From JAGPUQ01 sp036961295 (lineage in GTDB: Bacteria; Pseudomonadota; Gammaproteobacteria; Pseudomonadales; Porticoccaceae): a stretch of DNA of 64,000 nt. The stretch's first letter is position 1, and each line of letters starts with the position of its first letter. A program made the translations under genes and the position numbers. The notes under the pieces were generated by a model that was given only the letters and a program-made list of their open reading frames with translations, was not told the DNA's origin and did not search any database. Below are positions 34,441 through 43,455 of this stretch, in pieces. The DNA lies in the NCBI GenBank assembly GCA_036961295.1, contig JBALVX010000001.1:1240001-1304000 (forward strand), read 5' to 3'.

Positions 34441-36356
34441 CCTTCAAATTCTTCTAGACGATGACCCGTCATGGCTTTTTTGATGGCGGTATCCATGCGT
34501 CGCGCAGCAAAGGTTTCACTGAGATGGGCGAGGCGCTCGATTTCACTCTGCAACTGGCGATGATCTTCCGAATTTTTCCGCACCGCAGCCAGTTCTTGCA
34601 AGCCCACGTCGAGACAGTGGTATTCGTCTTCGTCTAACAAAGCCTTCCCTTGTGCTGCCAGAGCCGCCGATAAATCTTCGATCAAGCGGTCGGCTTCGAC
34701 CTGTTGTTCCCGCAGCGCCCGTATGCCCATATCTTCGCGGGCGTGCTCGTAGGAATCCTGTAACAGTCGGGTAATTTCTCCATCGTCGAGACCGTAGGAT
34801 GGCTTTACGTCAATACGGGCCTCCACTCCAGTGGCGGTCTCCCGCGCACTGACGCTCAACAAACCATCGGCGTCAACCTGATAGCTCACCTGAACTTTAG
34901 CCGCGCCCGCCAACATCGGCGGTATGCCGCGTAATTCAAAACGCGCCAGTGACCGACAATCACTCACCAGCTCGCGCTCACCCTGAACCACGTGGACAGC
35001 CATCGCGGTTTGTCCATCTTTAAAGGTAGTAAATTCCTGCGCCCGCATCACCGGAATAGTGGTATTGCGATGAATGATTTTCTCGGTCAAACCACCCATG
35101 GTTTCAATGCCCAACGACAGGGGAATCACATCCAACAGCAGCATTTCATCGCCGGGTTTATTACCCACCAGCACATCGGCCTGCAGGGCTGCGCCCACCG
35201 CGACGACTCTATCTGGATCAATACTAAGCAATGGTTCGAGGGCAAAAAATTCCGCGACTTGCTGACGCACCAGGGGCATGCGAGTAGAGCCGCCCACCAA
35301 TACCACGTTGCCAATCTCTGCAACCTCTTTACCTATTCCGGCATCTCGCAGCGCGCGCTTGCAGGCCCGTAAAGTTTTCGCAATGAAGGGCTTGGCCAGG
35401 GTATTTAACTGGTCTCGACTCACCTCACCACGCCAATCGTCGACGCTCGCTTCGACAAGGTCGCTATCACTTAAAACTTCTTTAACGCGGCGCGCTTCTA
35501 TAAGCCACTGCCGTTGCCGACTCAGGTCATCGAGTACCGGCTGCCCCGCCTGCCCACATAAATAATCTGCCAGCGCGCGATCGATATCATCGCCACCCAG
35601 GGCCGAATCACCGCCCGTCGCCAACACTTCAAACACGCCCCGATTAAGGCGCAATATCGAGATATCGAAGGTGCCACCACCCAGGTCATAAATCGCCACC
35701 ACGCCTTCTGCGCCCTGATCCAAACCGTAGGCGACAGCCGCCGCTGTGGGTTCATTGAGCAGACGTAGTACTTTTATTCCAGCCAGAGTTGCAGCATCTT
35801 TGGTTGCCTGGCGTTGGGCATCATCAAAATAGGCGGGGACGGTAATCACTGCGCCATCTAAGGAGCCGTCTAAAGCAGACTCCGCACGCGCGGCTAGCGC
35901 CATCAGAATTTGTGCCGACGCCTGTACCGGGCTAATCAAACCCGCTACCGTTTCAAACTTGACCATGCCGGATGCAGAACCTTCAGCGCTATTAGAGCCT
36001 TCAGAGCCTTCAGCGTTATTACCACCGCTACTACTCTGTAGCTGACCAGAACCATAGGCAGAAGCCGTATCCCCCGCCGCTCGGCCCATATGGCGCTTCA
36101 CCGAAACCAGAGTATTAGACGAATCACTGGCGGCGAACTCAGCCGCCGCCGCACCCACTAAAACTGTGCCGTCACCGCTGTAATGCACAACAGAAGCCAG
36201 CAAGTGCTCACCGTTTTCGTCGGCCAGGGTTTGCGCGCTACCGCTACGTACCGTAGCAACTAAAGAGTGAGTAGTACCGAGATCGATGCCGACCGCAATG
36301 CGGCGCTGGTGAGGTGCCGGAGATTGCCCCGGCTCGGAAATTTGCAATAAAGCCAC
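34431..36356 (-). CDS. hscA: Fe-S cluster chaperone HscA
   Basis: Hsp70-type chaperone that, with HscB, helps release clusters from IscU. ATPase motifs are GIDLGTTHSLVA near residue 23, YDLGGGTFDIS and VLVGGSTRMP; the substrate-binding domain follows. At 641 residues it exceeds E. coli HscA (616) mainly by a Ser/Gly/Glu low-complexity loop (about residues 103-130, SSSGGNNAEGSEGSNSAEGS), itself built from a short CCTTCAG-type repeat. GTG start at 36356, 3 bp after hscB. Confidence 0.95.
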   Translation of the reverse strand: MALLQISEPGQSPAPHQRRIAVGIDLGTTHSLVATVRSGSAQTLADENGEHLLASVVHYSGDGTVLVGAAAAEFAASDSSNTLVSVKRHMGRAAGDTASAYGSGQLQSSSGGNNAEGSEGSNSAEGSASGMVKFETVAGLISPVQASAQILMALAARAESALDGSLDGAVITVPAYFDDAQRQATKDAATLAGIKVLRLLNEPTAAAVAYGLDQGAEGVVAIYDLGGGTFDISILRLNRGVFEVLATGGDSALGGDDIDRALADYLCGQAGQPVLDDLSRQRQWLIEARRVKEVLSDSDLVEASVDDWRGEVSRDQLNTLAKPFIAKTLRACKRALRDAGIGKEVAEIGNVVLVGGSTRMPLVRQQVAEFFALEPLLSIDPDRVVAVGAALQADVLVGNKPGDEMLLLDVIPLSLGIETMGGLTEKIIHRNTTIPVMRAQEFTTFKDGQTAMAVHVVQGERELVSDCRSLARFELRGIPPMLAGAAKVQVSYQVDADGLLSVSARETATGVEARIDVKPSYGLDDGEITRLLQDSYEHAREDMGIRALREQQVEADRLIEDLSAALAAQGKALLDEDEYHCLDVGLQELAAVRKNSEDHRQLQSEIERLAHLSETFAARRMDTAIKKAMTGHRLEEFEGPV

Positions 36357-36359
36357 GGT

Positions 36360-36887
36360 TTAATCGTCCAGAGTGTCTTCAATTGCTTGAAGTTGATTCA
36401 ATAGATTACTAAAAAATTGCATTTTATCCGCGCTGTGTTCAGCCTGATCCAGATCGCCCGCCGCATATTGCTGTGCAAATAAATTTTGTTGGGCAAGTAA
36501 CTTGGCTTCGGCTTCGCTTTCCAGTTCGCTATACGCGTGATGCGGATCAGGGGCCGCACCAATGTCGGCCATGCGCTCACGCAAGTCGATTTGTTGAAAC
36601 AGAAAGTCGTGATCGCCAATCGTCGTAGTTTGACTTTGATCTTGCCGACCACTTAACTGCAATAGATAACGCGCCCGAAACAGCGGTGATTTCAATGCCT
36701 CGTAAGCCGCATTAATCATCCCAGCATACTGCACGGCTAAACGCTGCTCGCGCTCGGATTTATTGGCCACACGGTCGGGATGGAAATCCCGCTGTAAATC
36801 GCGATAGCGCTCCCCGAGCAAGGCAAGATCGACGGCGTAATTCGTCGGCAAGCCAAATAAAGCGAAATGGTCGCTACTTAAATCCAA
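36360..36887 (-). CDS. hscB: J-domain co-chaperone HscB
   Basis: Delivers IscU to HscA and stimulates its ATPase. The J-domain N-terminus reads HFALFGLPTNYAVD with the HPD loop in FHPDRVANK. The C-terminal helical domain binds IscU. 175 residues is normal. Start read as TTG 36887, which gives MDLSSDHFALFGL in register with the family; there is no good ribosome-binding site. The spacer to iscA (110 bp) is rich in loosely repeated TTATTAAA-type sequence. Confidence 0.93.
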   Translation of the reverse strand: MDLSSDHFALFGLPTNYAVDLALLGERYRDLQRDFHPDRVANKSEREQRLAVQYAGMINAAYEALKSPLFRARYLLQLSGRQDQSQTTTIGDHDFLFQQIDLRERMADIGAAPDPHHAYSELESEAEAKLLAQQNLFAQQYAAGDLDQAEHSADKMQFFSNLLNQLQAIEDTLDD

Positions 36888-36997
36888 AGGGGGCTCTTAA
36901 CAAACAACATCTTTAATAAGTCGATGCTTTATTAAAGGTTTGATTAAACTTTTCATTAAAAACTTCATGAAGGAATGCGTCGCCGGCGACCAGGGGT

Positions 36998-37321
36998 TTA
37001 CACATTAAAACTTTCACCACAGCCACACGCACCTTTGGCGTTGGGATTATTAAACTGAAAGCCTTCGTTTAAACCTTCTTTGACAAAGTCGAGTTCGGTG
37101 CCATCGAGATAGACCAAACTTTTGGGATCAATAAACAATTTAACGTCGCTGGATTCAAATACCACATCGCTGGTATCAACCTCGTCGACAAATTCAAACA
37201 CATAGGACAAGCCAGAACAGCCGTTGGTGCGCACACCTAAACGAATGCCTTCGCCACTACCACGGCTATCCAGATTGCGCTGAATATGATCCGCCGCCGC
37301 TATTGTTAAAGAGATACCCAT
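36998..37321 (-). CDS. iscA: A-type iron-sulfur carrier IscA
   Basis: Carries iron or Fe-S clusters to target proteins. Three conserved Cys are visible: one in TNGCSGLSY and two in the C-terminal CGCGESF. ATG 37321 with GGA 7 nt upstream gives 107 residues, the family length; the GTG at 37336 adds five residues. Between iscU and hscB in the isc operon. Confidence 0.95.
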   Translation of the reverse strand: MGISLTIAAADHIQRNLDSRGSGEGIRLGVRTNGCSGLSYVFEFVDEVDTSDVVFESSDVKLFIDPKSLVYLDGTELDFVKEGLNEGFQFNNPNAKGACGCGESFNV

Positions 37322-37346
37322 ACTTTTTCCAACCACTAATTTACTG

Positions 37347-37370
37347 TGCTATTACTATTGCTATTACTGC
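37347..37370 (-). repeat. 12-nt x2 tandem repeat in iscU-iscA spacer
   Basis: TGCTATTACTAT and TGCTATTACTGC in plus orientation, adjacent, differing only in the last two bases. They lie in the 66-bp gap between iscU and iscA. Confidence 0.75.
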
Positions 37371-37387
37371 CATCAGTGAAGCCTATC

Positions 37388-37783
37388 TCAGGCTGCCGGC
37401 ACTTCGCCGCGCTTGGCGCGCAGGTCACCAATAGCCGCTTTAATGGCATCTTCTGCCAATACCGAGCAATGAATTTTCACCGGCGGTAGTGCCAGCTCTT
37501 CGGCGATATCCGAATTTTTAATTTGTCCGGCCTCATCCAAAGTTTTGCCTTTGACCCATTCCGTCAACAGAGAACTGGAGGCAATCGCTGAACCGCAGCC
37601 GTAGGTTTTGAAGCGGGCATCTTCAATAACACCCTCGTCGTTAACCTGAATTTGCAGACGCATAACATCGCCACAGGCCGGTGCGCCAACCATGCCGGTA
37701 CCCACATCGACTGATGCATCATCGAGCTTGCCGACATTGCGCGGATTTTCGTAGTGATCGATTACTTTTTCGCTATAAGCCAT
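37388..37783 (-). CDS. iscU: Fe-S cluster scaffold IscU
   Basis: Scaffold on which 2Fe-2S clusters are built. Three ligand Cys are seen in GAPACGDVM, YGCGSAIASSS and KIHCSVLAEDA, and the HscA recognition motif LPPVK follows AEELA. 131 residues, slightly longer than the 128 of E. coli. ATG 37783. Downstream of iscS; the iscS-iscU spacer is filled by a degenerate 11-nt repeat. Confidence 0.97.
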   Translation of the reverse strand: MAYSEKVIDHYENPRNVGKLDDASVDVGTGMVGAPACGDVMRLQIQVNDEGVIEDARFKTYGCGSAIASSSLLTEWVKGKTLDEAGQIKNSDIAEELALPPVKIHCSVLAEDAIKAAIGDLRAKRGEVPAA

Positions 37784-37802
37784 GATGTACTCCTAAGTGT
37801 CT

Positions 37803-37859
37803 GTGTTACTACTCGGTTACTACCGTGTTACTGCCATATTACTGCCGTTTACTGCTGCC
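37803..37859 (-). repeat. 11-nt x5 degenerate repeat in iscS-iscU spacer
   Basis: Plus orientation shows successive GTTACT-cored units: TGTTACTACTCG, GTTACTACCG, TGTTACTGCCA, TATTACTGCCG and TTTACTGCTGCC. The period is 10-12 nt, so copies are indel-variant. The tract lies between iscS and iscU. Confidence 0.7.
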
Positions 37860-37926
37860 TGCTTGCTGTGTAGTGCGCAGCATATCGGCATAAATTTGTA
37901 TTGGCGTGAATTCGTATCGGTATAAA

Positions 37927-39141
37927 TTAATGCGCCGCCCATTCCACCGAGTCGAGATCGACGCCGTCCTGAAACATATCCCAAAGCGGAGATAATTCCC
38001 GCAGTTTATCAACGGCTTCGTGGACCTTGGCCACAGCGTAGTCGATATCCTCTGCCGTCGTGTAGCGACCGATGCTAAAACGAATGGAGCTGTGCGCCAA
38101 CTCGTCACTTAAGCCCAGGGCCCGCAATACATAGGAAGGCTCGAGGCTGGCCGAAGTACACGCCGATCCGGACGATACCGCCAAATCTTTCAACGCCATA
38201 ATCAGCGATTCACCTTCCACAAAAGCAAAACTAATATTCAAAATGCCGGGGACGCGCTGCGCCATGGTCCCGTTAATGTGGACCTGCTCCATATCCTTAA
38301 CGCCTTCCAGCAAGCGGTTGCGCAAACCCAAAATACGCGCATTCTCCGCCGCCATATCTTCGCCGGCAAGGCGACACGCTTCGCCCATACCAACCAACTG
38401 ATGCGTCGCCAGTGTGCCGGAACGCATACCGCGCTCGTGACCACCACCGTGGGTTTGTGCTTCGATGCGCACTCGCGGTTTGCGGCGTACATACAAAGCA
38501 CCAACGCCTTTGGGGCCATACATTTTGTGGGCCGACAAGGACATCAAATCAACCTTCATCGCCTCGAGATCAATGGGGATTTTACCCGCGCTTTGAGCTG
38601 CATCGACATGGAAAAATACGCCGCGCTCCCGGCAAATTTCGCCGATAGCCGCAATATCCGTGATCGTACCCAGCTCATTATTGATGTGCATGATCGACAC
38701 CAGGGTGGTGTCCTCGCGAATCGCATCGGCAACCGCTCCAGCTTCGATCAGGCCATCCGCGCCCGGCTCCAAATAAGTCACTTCAAAACCTTCGCGCTCA
38801 AGCTGGCGACAGGTATCGAGCACCGCTTTGTGTTCGATTTTCGAGGTAATGATATGTTTACCTTTACGCTGATTAAAGTGCGCACAACCTTTTATTGCCA
38901 GGTTATCGGATTCAGTCGCGCCGGAAGTCCAAACGATTTCACGGGGATCCGCATTGATCAAATCCGCAACCTGCTGGCGCGCCTGCTCGACCGCCGCCTC
39001 AGCTTGCCAGCCAAAGGAGTGGGAACGAGACGCCGGGTTGCCAAAATTGCCTTCGTGAGTCAAACACTCAATCATGCGCTCGGCCACTCTCGGGTCTACC
39101 GGGGTGGTCGCTGCATAATCGAGATAAATAGGTAACTTCAT
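37927..39141 (-). CDS. iscS: cysteine desulfurase IscS
   Basis: PLP enzyme that provides sulfur from cysteine for Fe-S clusters and tRNA thiolation. Motifs are LDYAATTPVD at the N-terminus, the PLP Lys in SLSAHKMYGPKG and the mobile active Cys in SSGSACTSASLEPSY. ATG 39141, preceded by GGAG at 6-nt spacing, gives 404 residues, exactly the E. coli length. Second gene of the isc operon, 31 bp after iscR. Confidence 0.97.
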   Translation of the reverse strand: MKLPIYLDYAATTPVDPRVAERMIECLTHEGNFGNPASRSHSFGWQAEAAVEQARQQVADLINADPREIVWTSGATESDNLAIKGCAHFNQRKGKHIITSKIEHKAVLDTCRQLEREGFEVTYLEPGADGLIEAGAVADAIREDTTLVSIMHINNELGTITDIAAIGEICRERGVFFHVDAAQSAGKIPIDLEAMKVDLMSLSAHKMYGPKGVGALYVRRKPRVRIEAQTHGGGHERGMRSGTLATHQLVGMGEACRLAGEDMAAENARILGLRNRLLEGVKDMEQVHINGTMAQRVPGILNISFAFVEGESLIMALKDLAVSSGSACTSASLEPSYVLRALGLSDELAHSSIRFSIGRYTTAEDIDYAVAKVHEAVDKLRELSPLWDMFQDGVDLDSVEWAAH

Positions 39142-39172
39142 ACTGCTCTCCAATAAACCCTATCTAGGTAGC

Positions 39173-39670
39173 CTAGGGTGCCATCAAGGTTTCAATCAAC
39201 TGGAAACCTTCCGGTTTAATGTTTGCATCCAGCTGACTCTCGTCCTGCCGCTGACAAACTTGCTTAACGCGCTGCTGTTGCGTCAGTGTCGCCAAACTAA
39301 TGCCACTTAAAAAATTATGGATCTGTTCGCTGAGGTCATCCCACAAGTGGTGAGTTAGACAGACCTGACCACCCTGGCAGTCGCCCTTACCGGCGCAATT
39401 AGTGGCATCGGTGGTTTCATTAACCGCATCGATAATAGACGCAATGTTGATATCCTTGCTGTCTGCCTGCAAACAGTAGCCGCCGCCGGGGCCGCGCACG
39501 CTACGCACTAAAGCATTCTTGCGCAGCTTGGCAAATAGCTGCTCCAGATAGGATAAAGAAATATCCTGCCGGGCTGAAATATCGGCAAGTGCCACCGGAC
39601 CATTATCCCCATGCAGGGCCAGGTCGAGCATCGCAGTGACCGCATAGCGGCCGCGAGTAGTTAGTCTCAT
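39173..39670 (-). CDS. iscR: Fe-S-responsive regulator IscR
   Basis: Rrf2-family winged-helix repressor that senses cluster supply and controls the isc operon. The N-terminus RLTTRGRYAVTAMLDLALH is the DNA-binding start. The cluster ligands lie in CAGKGDCQGGQVCLTH: three Cys spaced by six plus a His, as in E. coli IscR. ATG 39670 gives 165 residues; upstream in-frame codons to 39742 are not conserved. Two IscR-type operators overlap its promoter, so autoregulation is expected. Confidence 0.96.
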   Translation of the reverse strand: MRLTTRGRYAVTAMLDLALHGDNGPVALADISARQDISLSYLEQLFAKLRKNALVRSVRGPGGGYCLQADSKDINIASIIDAVNETTDATNCAGKGDCQGGQVCLTHHLWDDLSEQIHNFLSGISLATLTQQQRVKQVCQRQDESQLDANIKPEGFQLIETLMAP

Positions 39671-39759
39671 CTGCCTTATTTCCTTTATCTTTTCCTTTAC
39701 TGTGCCGAGTGCGACGCCAAACTCTAAAAATTCAACACACACGGCCCATATAAGGGCTT

Positions 39760-39787
39760 ATTGTAAATACCCAACTCTTTTTGTCAA
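39760..39787 (-). promoter_or_regulatory. sigma-70 promoter of the isc operon
   Basis: On the minus strand a perfect -35 TTGACA (39787-39782) is followed after 16 bp by -10 TACAAT (39765-39760), about 90 bp upstream of the iscR ATG. It is one of the best promoter matches in the window. The -35 lies inside the proximal IscR-type site. Confidence 0.75.
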
Positions 39788-39816
39788 GTATTAAACCAAG
39801 CTTAATAGTCGGGTAT
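39767..39816 (-). promoter_or_regulatory. two abutting IscR type 1-like operators
   Basis: The proximal 25-bp site (39791-39767) reads ATACTTGACA, a 5-nt spacer, then AGTTGGGTAT. It matches the E. coli type 1 consensus (ATASYYGACT-N5-AGTCRRSTAT) except for two positions. The distal site (39816-39792) begins with ATACCCGACT, a perfect left half, followed by a degenerate right half. The sites abut with no gap, and the proximal one covers the -35 box, which predicts repression by holo-IscR. Confidence 0.7.
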
Positions 39817-39854
39817 TACCTAATACGGTACAGAGCCGAACCAGACAAAGGTCG

Positions 39855-40700
39855 CTAAGCTGATGTTTTACCTTCAGTTTCTCCCTCAACCACTGCCTCG
39901 ACTGGCTCCTGAGCCGGGCCAGGGGCTTCTCCAGCGCCCTGCTCCTGCTTCAAGCGCCAAACCACGTTTTGCACACCGGTTAATACGCCCCGCAAAATGG
40001 ACAACTCCACCGTATCCGGCCGAATTCTCGACAACAAGCGGCGTAAGCGGGTCATGGTTTGCCGAGGGTTATCCCGCTTGTGAAAGCCAATATCTACCAG
40101 GGTTTGCTCCAGATGCTCAAAGTACAGCTCCAGATCCTCGGCTCGCGCTGGCGGTACATCCCATTTATCCTCCAGCACCGCACTCGGCACTTCGGACAAC
40201 GAGGCCATGCGCACCTCGTAGGTCAATACTTGCACAGCGGCGGCCAAATTCAACGAGCTGTAATCCGGATTTGAGGGAATATGTACATGGTAGGTACATT
40301 TTTGCAGTTCATTGTTGGTCAGACCGCGATCTTCACGCCCGAATACTAAAGCTACATCGTGATCCGCGGACTCCTGCCAGATGCGCTCACCGCACTCGCG
40401 AGGATTAAGCATGGGCCAGGGGATGCTGCGTTCACGGGCACTGGTGCCCACTATTAGACCGCAACCCGCGATAGCCTCATCTAATGTCGGCACCACGATT
40501 GCGCGCTCCAGCACATCGGCGGCACCGGCCGCCCGCCACAGTGCTCGGGGTGTGGGAAACTCTTTCGGCTCGACCAAATACAGCCGATCCAGACCCATAT
40601 TTTTTATCGCGCGGGCCGCACCCCCAATATTGCCGGGGTGACTGGTATTGACCAGCACGACGCGAATATTACTGGTAACACCCTGAACGGGATCACTCAT
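39855..40700 (-). CDS. trmJ: tRNA (cytidine/uridine-2'-O-)-methyltransferase TrmJ
   Basis: SPOUT-class enzyme that methylates the 2'-OH of tRNA position 32. Knot motifs are visible as VNTSHPGNIGGAARAIKNMG, FGREDRGLTNNE and PSNPDYSSLNLAAAVQ. 281 residues, with a Glu/Gly/Pro-rich C-terminal tail (GAGEAPGPAQEPVEAVVEGE) beyond the E. coli protein. Upstream of iscR, as in E. coli. In E. coli and Pseudomonas its divergent neighbour is suhB; here cinA and an accessory cassette separate the two. Confidence 0.94.
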   Translation of the reverse strand: MSDPVQGVTSNIRVVLVNTSHPGNIGGAARAIKNMGLDRLYLVEPKEFPTPRALWRAAGAADVLERAIVVPTLDEAIAGCGLIVGTSARERSIPWPMLNPRECGERIWQESADHDVALVFGREDRGLTNNELQKCTYHVHIPSNPDYSSLNLAAAVQVLTYEVRMASLSEVPSAVLEDKWDVPPARAEDLELYFEHLEQTLVDIGFHKRDNPRQTMTRLRRLLSRIRPDTVELSILRGVLTGVQNVVWRLKQEQGAGEAPGPAQEPVEAVVEGETEGKTSA

Positions 40701-40905
40701 ACTAAAACCTTGGGAAAAACAACTTAAAGACCATTACCTTAAGACAATGACATCGGTGGATGCAGGCAAAATAATCGCAGCAGATAATACTGCCTACTAC
40801 GGCCGCTATTCTAACAGAGCGGGCCGAATAAAATTTCCGTATATTCGCCCGTAATTCAATTACCATGGGATTATTCCAATCAACCCGATAAGGCCGGATA
40901 TCAAC

Positions 40906-42168
40906 ATGACACGCACACCTACAGCACCTACCGCTTGCCTGGTCAGCACCGGAGAGGAAGTGCTACGCGGCGAAATTCTCGATGGCAACAATCACTACCT
41001 CGCCAGCACCCTGGGTGAGCACGGTTTCGATGTGCAATTAATGATGACCGCCGGCGACCGTCGCGAAGACTTACATTTCGTGATGGACAGCGCTCTGCAG
41101 CGAGCCGACTTCCTATTTATAAGCGGTGGCCTGGGACCCACCGAAGACGATCTCACCACCACGGTGGCCGCCGAGTTGGCAGGCAAAGCATTAATTTTCG
41201 ATGAAACTAGCTGGACAGCCATCGTTGCACTGTTTCGTAAATACAATATGGAAGCGGGTGACAACAACAAAAAACAGGCCATGCTCCCCGAGGGCGCAGA
41301 TATTCTCGCCAATGGCAACGGTACCGCGCCGGGCTTCTCGCTGACCTTTGAGCGCCACGGCAGCCAAAAAACCATTGTCGCCCTGCCCGGCCCACCTCGG
41401 GAACTGCATCCCATGCTGGGCAATTGGCTACGGGACCGCAACTACAGCGCCGTACCACCGGAGGAACATTTGTTTTTGCGCTTTATCGGCATCGGCGAAT
41501 CACCACTGGCAGAAGCCCTGGAACCGTGGACCAAAGAATGGGGCGAAGTCAGCTTTCGCCAGGATTTTCCGGAGATGGAGGTGAAGCTCTACCAGCCATC
41601 AATGGAAAAACGCCTGTCGCTGTGCACCTTCGCCATGGACAATCTGGCAGCACACCTGACTACCTTTTCTCGCCAGACCATACCTGAGCTATTTGCCGAC
41701 TTTATGCGTGGCAATGGTAAAACGCTGGCGGTAGCAGAATCCTTTACTGGCGGCGAGGCAGCAAAGGTCATTACCGATACGCCCGGGTCTTCCGAGTATT
41801 TCCTGGGTGGCGTGGTGTCCTACTCCAATGCGGTTAAAACCAACTTCCTCGATGTATCCGCCAGCGATTTAGCGCAAGACGGTCCATTTAACGCTGCCAC
41901 CGCAGAACAAATGGCCCTGGGGGCATTAACACGCTTCAACGCCGATCTTGCACTCAGTTTTACCGGCATTGCAGGCCCCGATGGCGGCACCAAAGACAAA
42001 CCGGTGGGTACCGCCTGGATCACCAAAGCCAGTAGTAGCGGACATCAAAGCAAACAACTGTATTTAATATTGGAGCGCGACAGAATCCGCACCGGAGCGG
42101 TCTACCAGGGCCTGAAATTCTTGATGGAAAATTGGTTGAGCGAAAAATGTCGTCAAATCGTTAGTTGA
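40906..42168 (+). CDS. cinA: CinA-family protein, MoCF-like plus NMN amidohydrolase domains
   Basis: The N-terminal MoCF/COG1058 domain (TGEEVLRGEILDGNN, ISGGLGPTEDDLTT, ALPGPPREL) is linked to a C-terminal PncC-type nicotinamide-nucleotide amidohydrolase domain (LAVAESFTGG, GGVVSYSNAVKTNFL, GIAGPDGGTKDKPVGTAW). The family is implicated in pyridine nucleotide salvage and, in some bacteria, competence. 420 residues is standard. It is divergent from trmJ and convergent with the nucleotidyltransferase gene, 20 bp apart, between the normally adjacent trmJ and suhB. Confidence 0.93.
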   Translation: MTRTPTAPTACLVSTGEEVLRGEILDGNNHYLASTLGEHGFDVQLMMTAGDRREDLHFVMDSALQRADFLFISGGLGPTEDDLTTTVAAELAGKALIFDETSWTAIVALFRKYNMEAGDNNKKQAMLPEGADILANGNGTAPGFSLTFERHGSQKTIVALPGPPRELHPMLGNWLRDRNYSAVPPEEHLFLRFIGIGESPLAEALEPWTKEWGEVSFRQDFPEMEVKLYQPSMEKRLSLCTFAMDNLAAHLTTFSRQTIPELFADFMRGNGKTLAVAESFTGGEAAKVITDTPGSSEYFLGGVVSYSNAVKTNFLDVSASDLAQDGPFNAATAEQMALGALTRFNADLALSFTGIAGPDGGTKDKPVGTAWITKASSSGHQSKQLYLILERDRIRTGAVYQGLKFLMENWLSEKCRQIVS

Positions 42169-42188
42169 TCATTGCCTATGGTCGATCC

Positions 42189-43400
42189 TCAGATTTTTTT
42201 CCAACTTCTGAAGCTAAACAATCTAGCAAGTAACAGTCGGATTCGACTCCAAAAAACCCCTTCACCGTCAGCGTAACTAACATTACGCCAAAACCAGGAG
42301 GGCAGCTTCAAAAAATAATATATTTTGTACGTGAATAATCTAAGCTTTAAAGAAAAAGATTTATCCATATTGTCGAGCTGCGCACCGCTGGCCCCAACAC
42401 TAACAATGCGGTCTAAATGCCATTTCGGTATTTCCTCACTGCCTAAGTCCGTAGCCTCTAAAAACATCAATTCGCGGGCGAGACCGGTGTAAACACGCAA
42501 CTCTTTACTAAGGTTTTGTTGGGCGCACAAAGCTTTCGGTACAAGCCCGTCAACCTCCTCCCCGTAGCGCGCCGCAAGTGCCGAAAACTCAGCCAATTGC
42601 AGTAGGGATATCTCTCCCTTTATATATTCACAATGCGGAAGTAATCCGTGAATAGCATTATGCAACACGCGATAGGTCGGCGATAAAACCTTGGTCTTTA
42701 TACCTCGAAAAACAACATTTTCAGTGTTATCCCAGGCCGCCTCAGTCTCTACAACTCGTCCAGCCTGGCCGTAGGCAAGCTTAAAATGCAGCTCAATCGC
42801 GACGGGCGTCCCGGGTTTCAGATACCGTTGAATCTGGTGGTGACGGACGTCAGTGGGTTGACCAGAAAACTCCATATACGGGTCGTGAATTTCGTCAAAG
42901 CCCGAAGTAATCAAGAATTGGCGGGCGAGGGATATTTTTTCCTCGGGTATGAGAATATCCAAATCACCCATATATCGCGATCCCGGTGCGGTATAAAGCT
43001 CGTCCACAAAGGTTGCCGCGCCCTTGAGTAGTATCGAATCGATATTTTCATCCGCAAACATTTGCAAGAGTTGTTCTAATCCAGTTTTCAATGCCTCGTT
43101 TCGCATCAAATTACTGTCGTAGATCACTCGCAAATATTCCTGCAGATTTTCTGGCAGGTATTGCAGCAGGTCATCCTGTTTAAGACGGGCAAAGAGAAGC
43201 GGCGTACACATCTGGGTATTAGCCTGAAGCACTAAGCTCTCCCAGTTGATCGACTCCTCAGTAATCGCTTTTTTTAAGGTATTGAGCACTTCACCGTTTT
43301 TTACCGGCGCTAAAAAATTACCGAGCAAGACGTAGCTATTTTTCATGGGGAGCACGTTAGAGTATCCAGCAAAAGATAACCAGTCGTATCTCACGGGCAC
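42189..43400 (-). CDS. uncharacterised nucleotidyltransferase (PF14907-like)
   Basis: Member of the poorly characterised NTP_transf_5 group of the polymerase-beta nucleotidyltransferase fold. Diagnostic pieces are LLKGAA (residues 124-129), RYMGDLDIL with the metal-binding Asp-x-Asp (142-150) and IELHFKL (202-208). The C-terminal half is alpha-helical and ends in a basic segment (SRIRLLLARLFSFRSWKK). Relatives occur beside HPr-kinase-like genes in some lasso-peptide clusters. GTG 43400 has a weak GGA upstream; ATG 43346 would remove 18 residues. Third gene of the peptide cassette, 55 bp after the kinase gene. By eye the region is AT-richer than its flanks. Confidence 0.8.
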   Translation of the reverse strand: MPVRYDWLSFAGYSNVLPMKNSYVLLGNFLAPVKNGEVLNTLKKAITEESINWESLVLQANTQMCTPLLFARLKQDDLLQYLPENLQEYLRVIYDSNLMRNEALKTGLEQLLQMFADENIDSILLKGAATFVDELYTAPGSRYMGDLDILIPEEKISLARQFLITSGFDEIHDPYMEFSGQPTDVRHHQIQRYLKPGTPVAIELHFKLAYGQAGRVVETEAAWDNTENVVFRGIKTKVLSPTYRVLHNAIHGLLPHCEYIKGEISLLQLAEFSALAARYGEEVDGLVPKALCAQQNLSKELRVYTGLARELMFLEATDLGSEEIPKWHLDRIVSVGASGAQLDNMDKSFSLKLRLFTYKIYYFLKLPSWFWRNVSYADGEGVFWSRIRLLLARLFSFRSWKKI

Positions 43401-43455
43401 CTCGCTAAATCCGGAAAAAATTTATAGCTAGGGCGCATGTAGAAAGACTTCAGAT

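Noticed and set aside
42150..42200. Intrinsic terminator between cinA and the nucleotidyltransferase
   Set aside because: A GATC...GATC dyad precedes a T-run, but pairing is too weak and imperfect to call.
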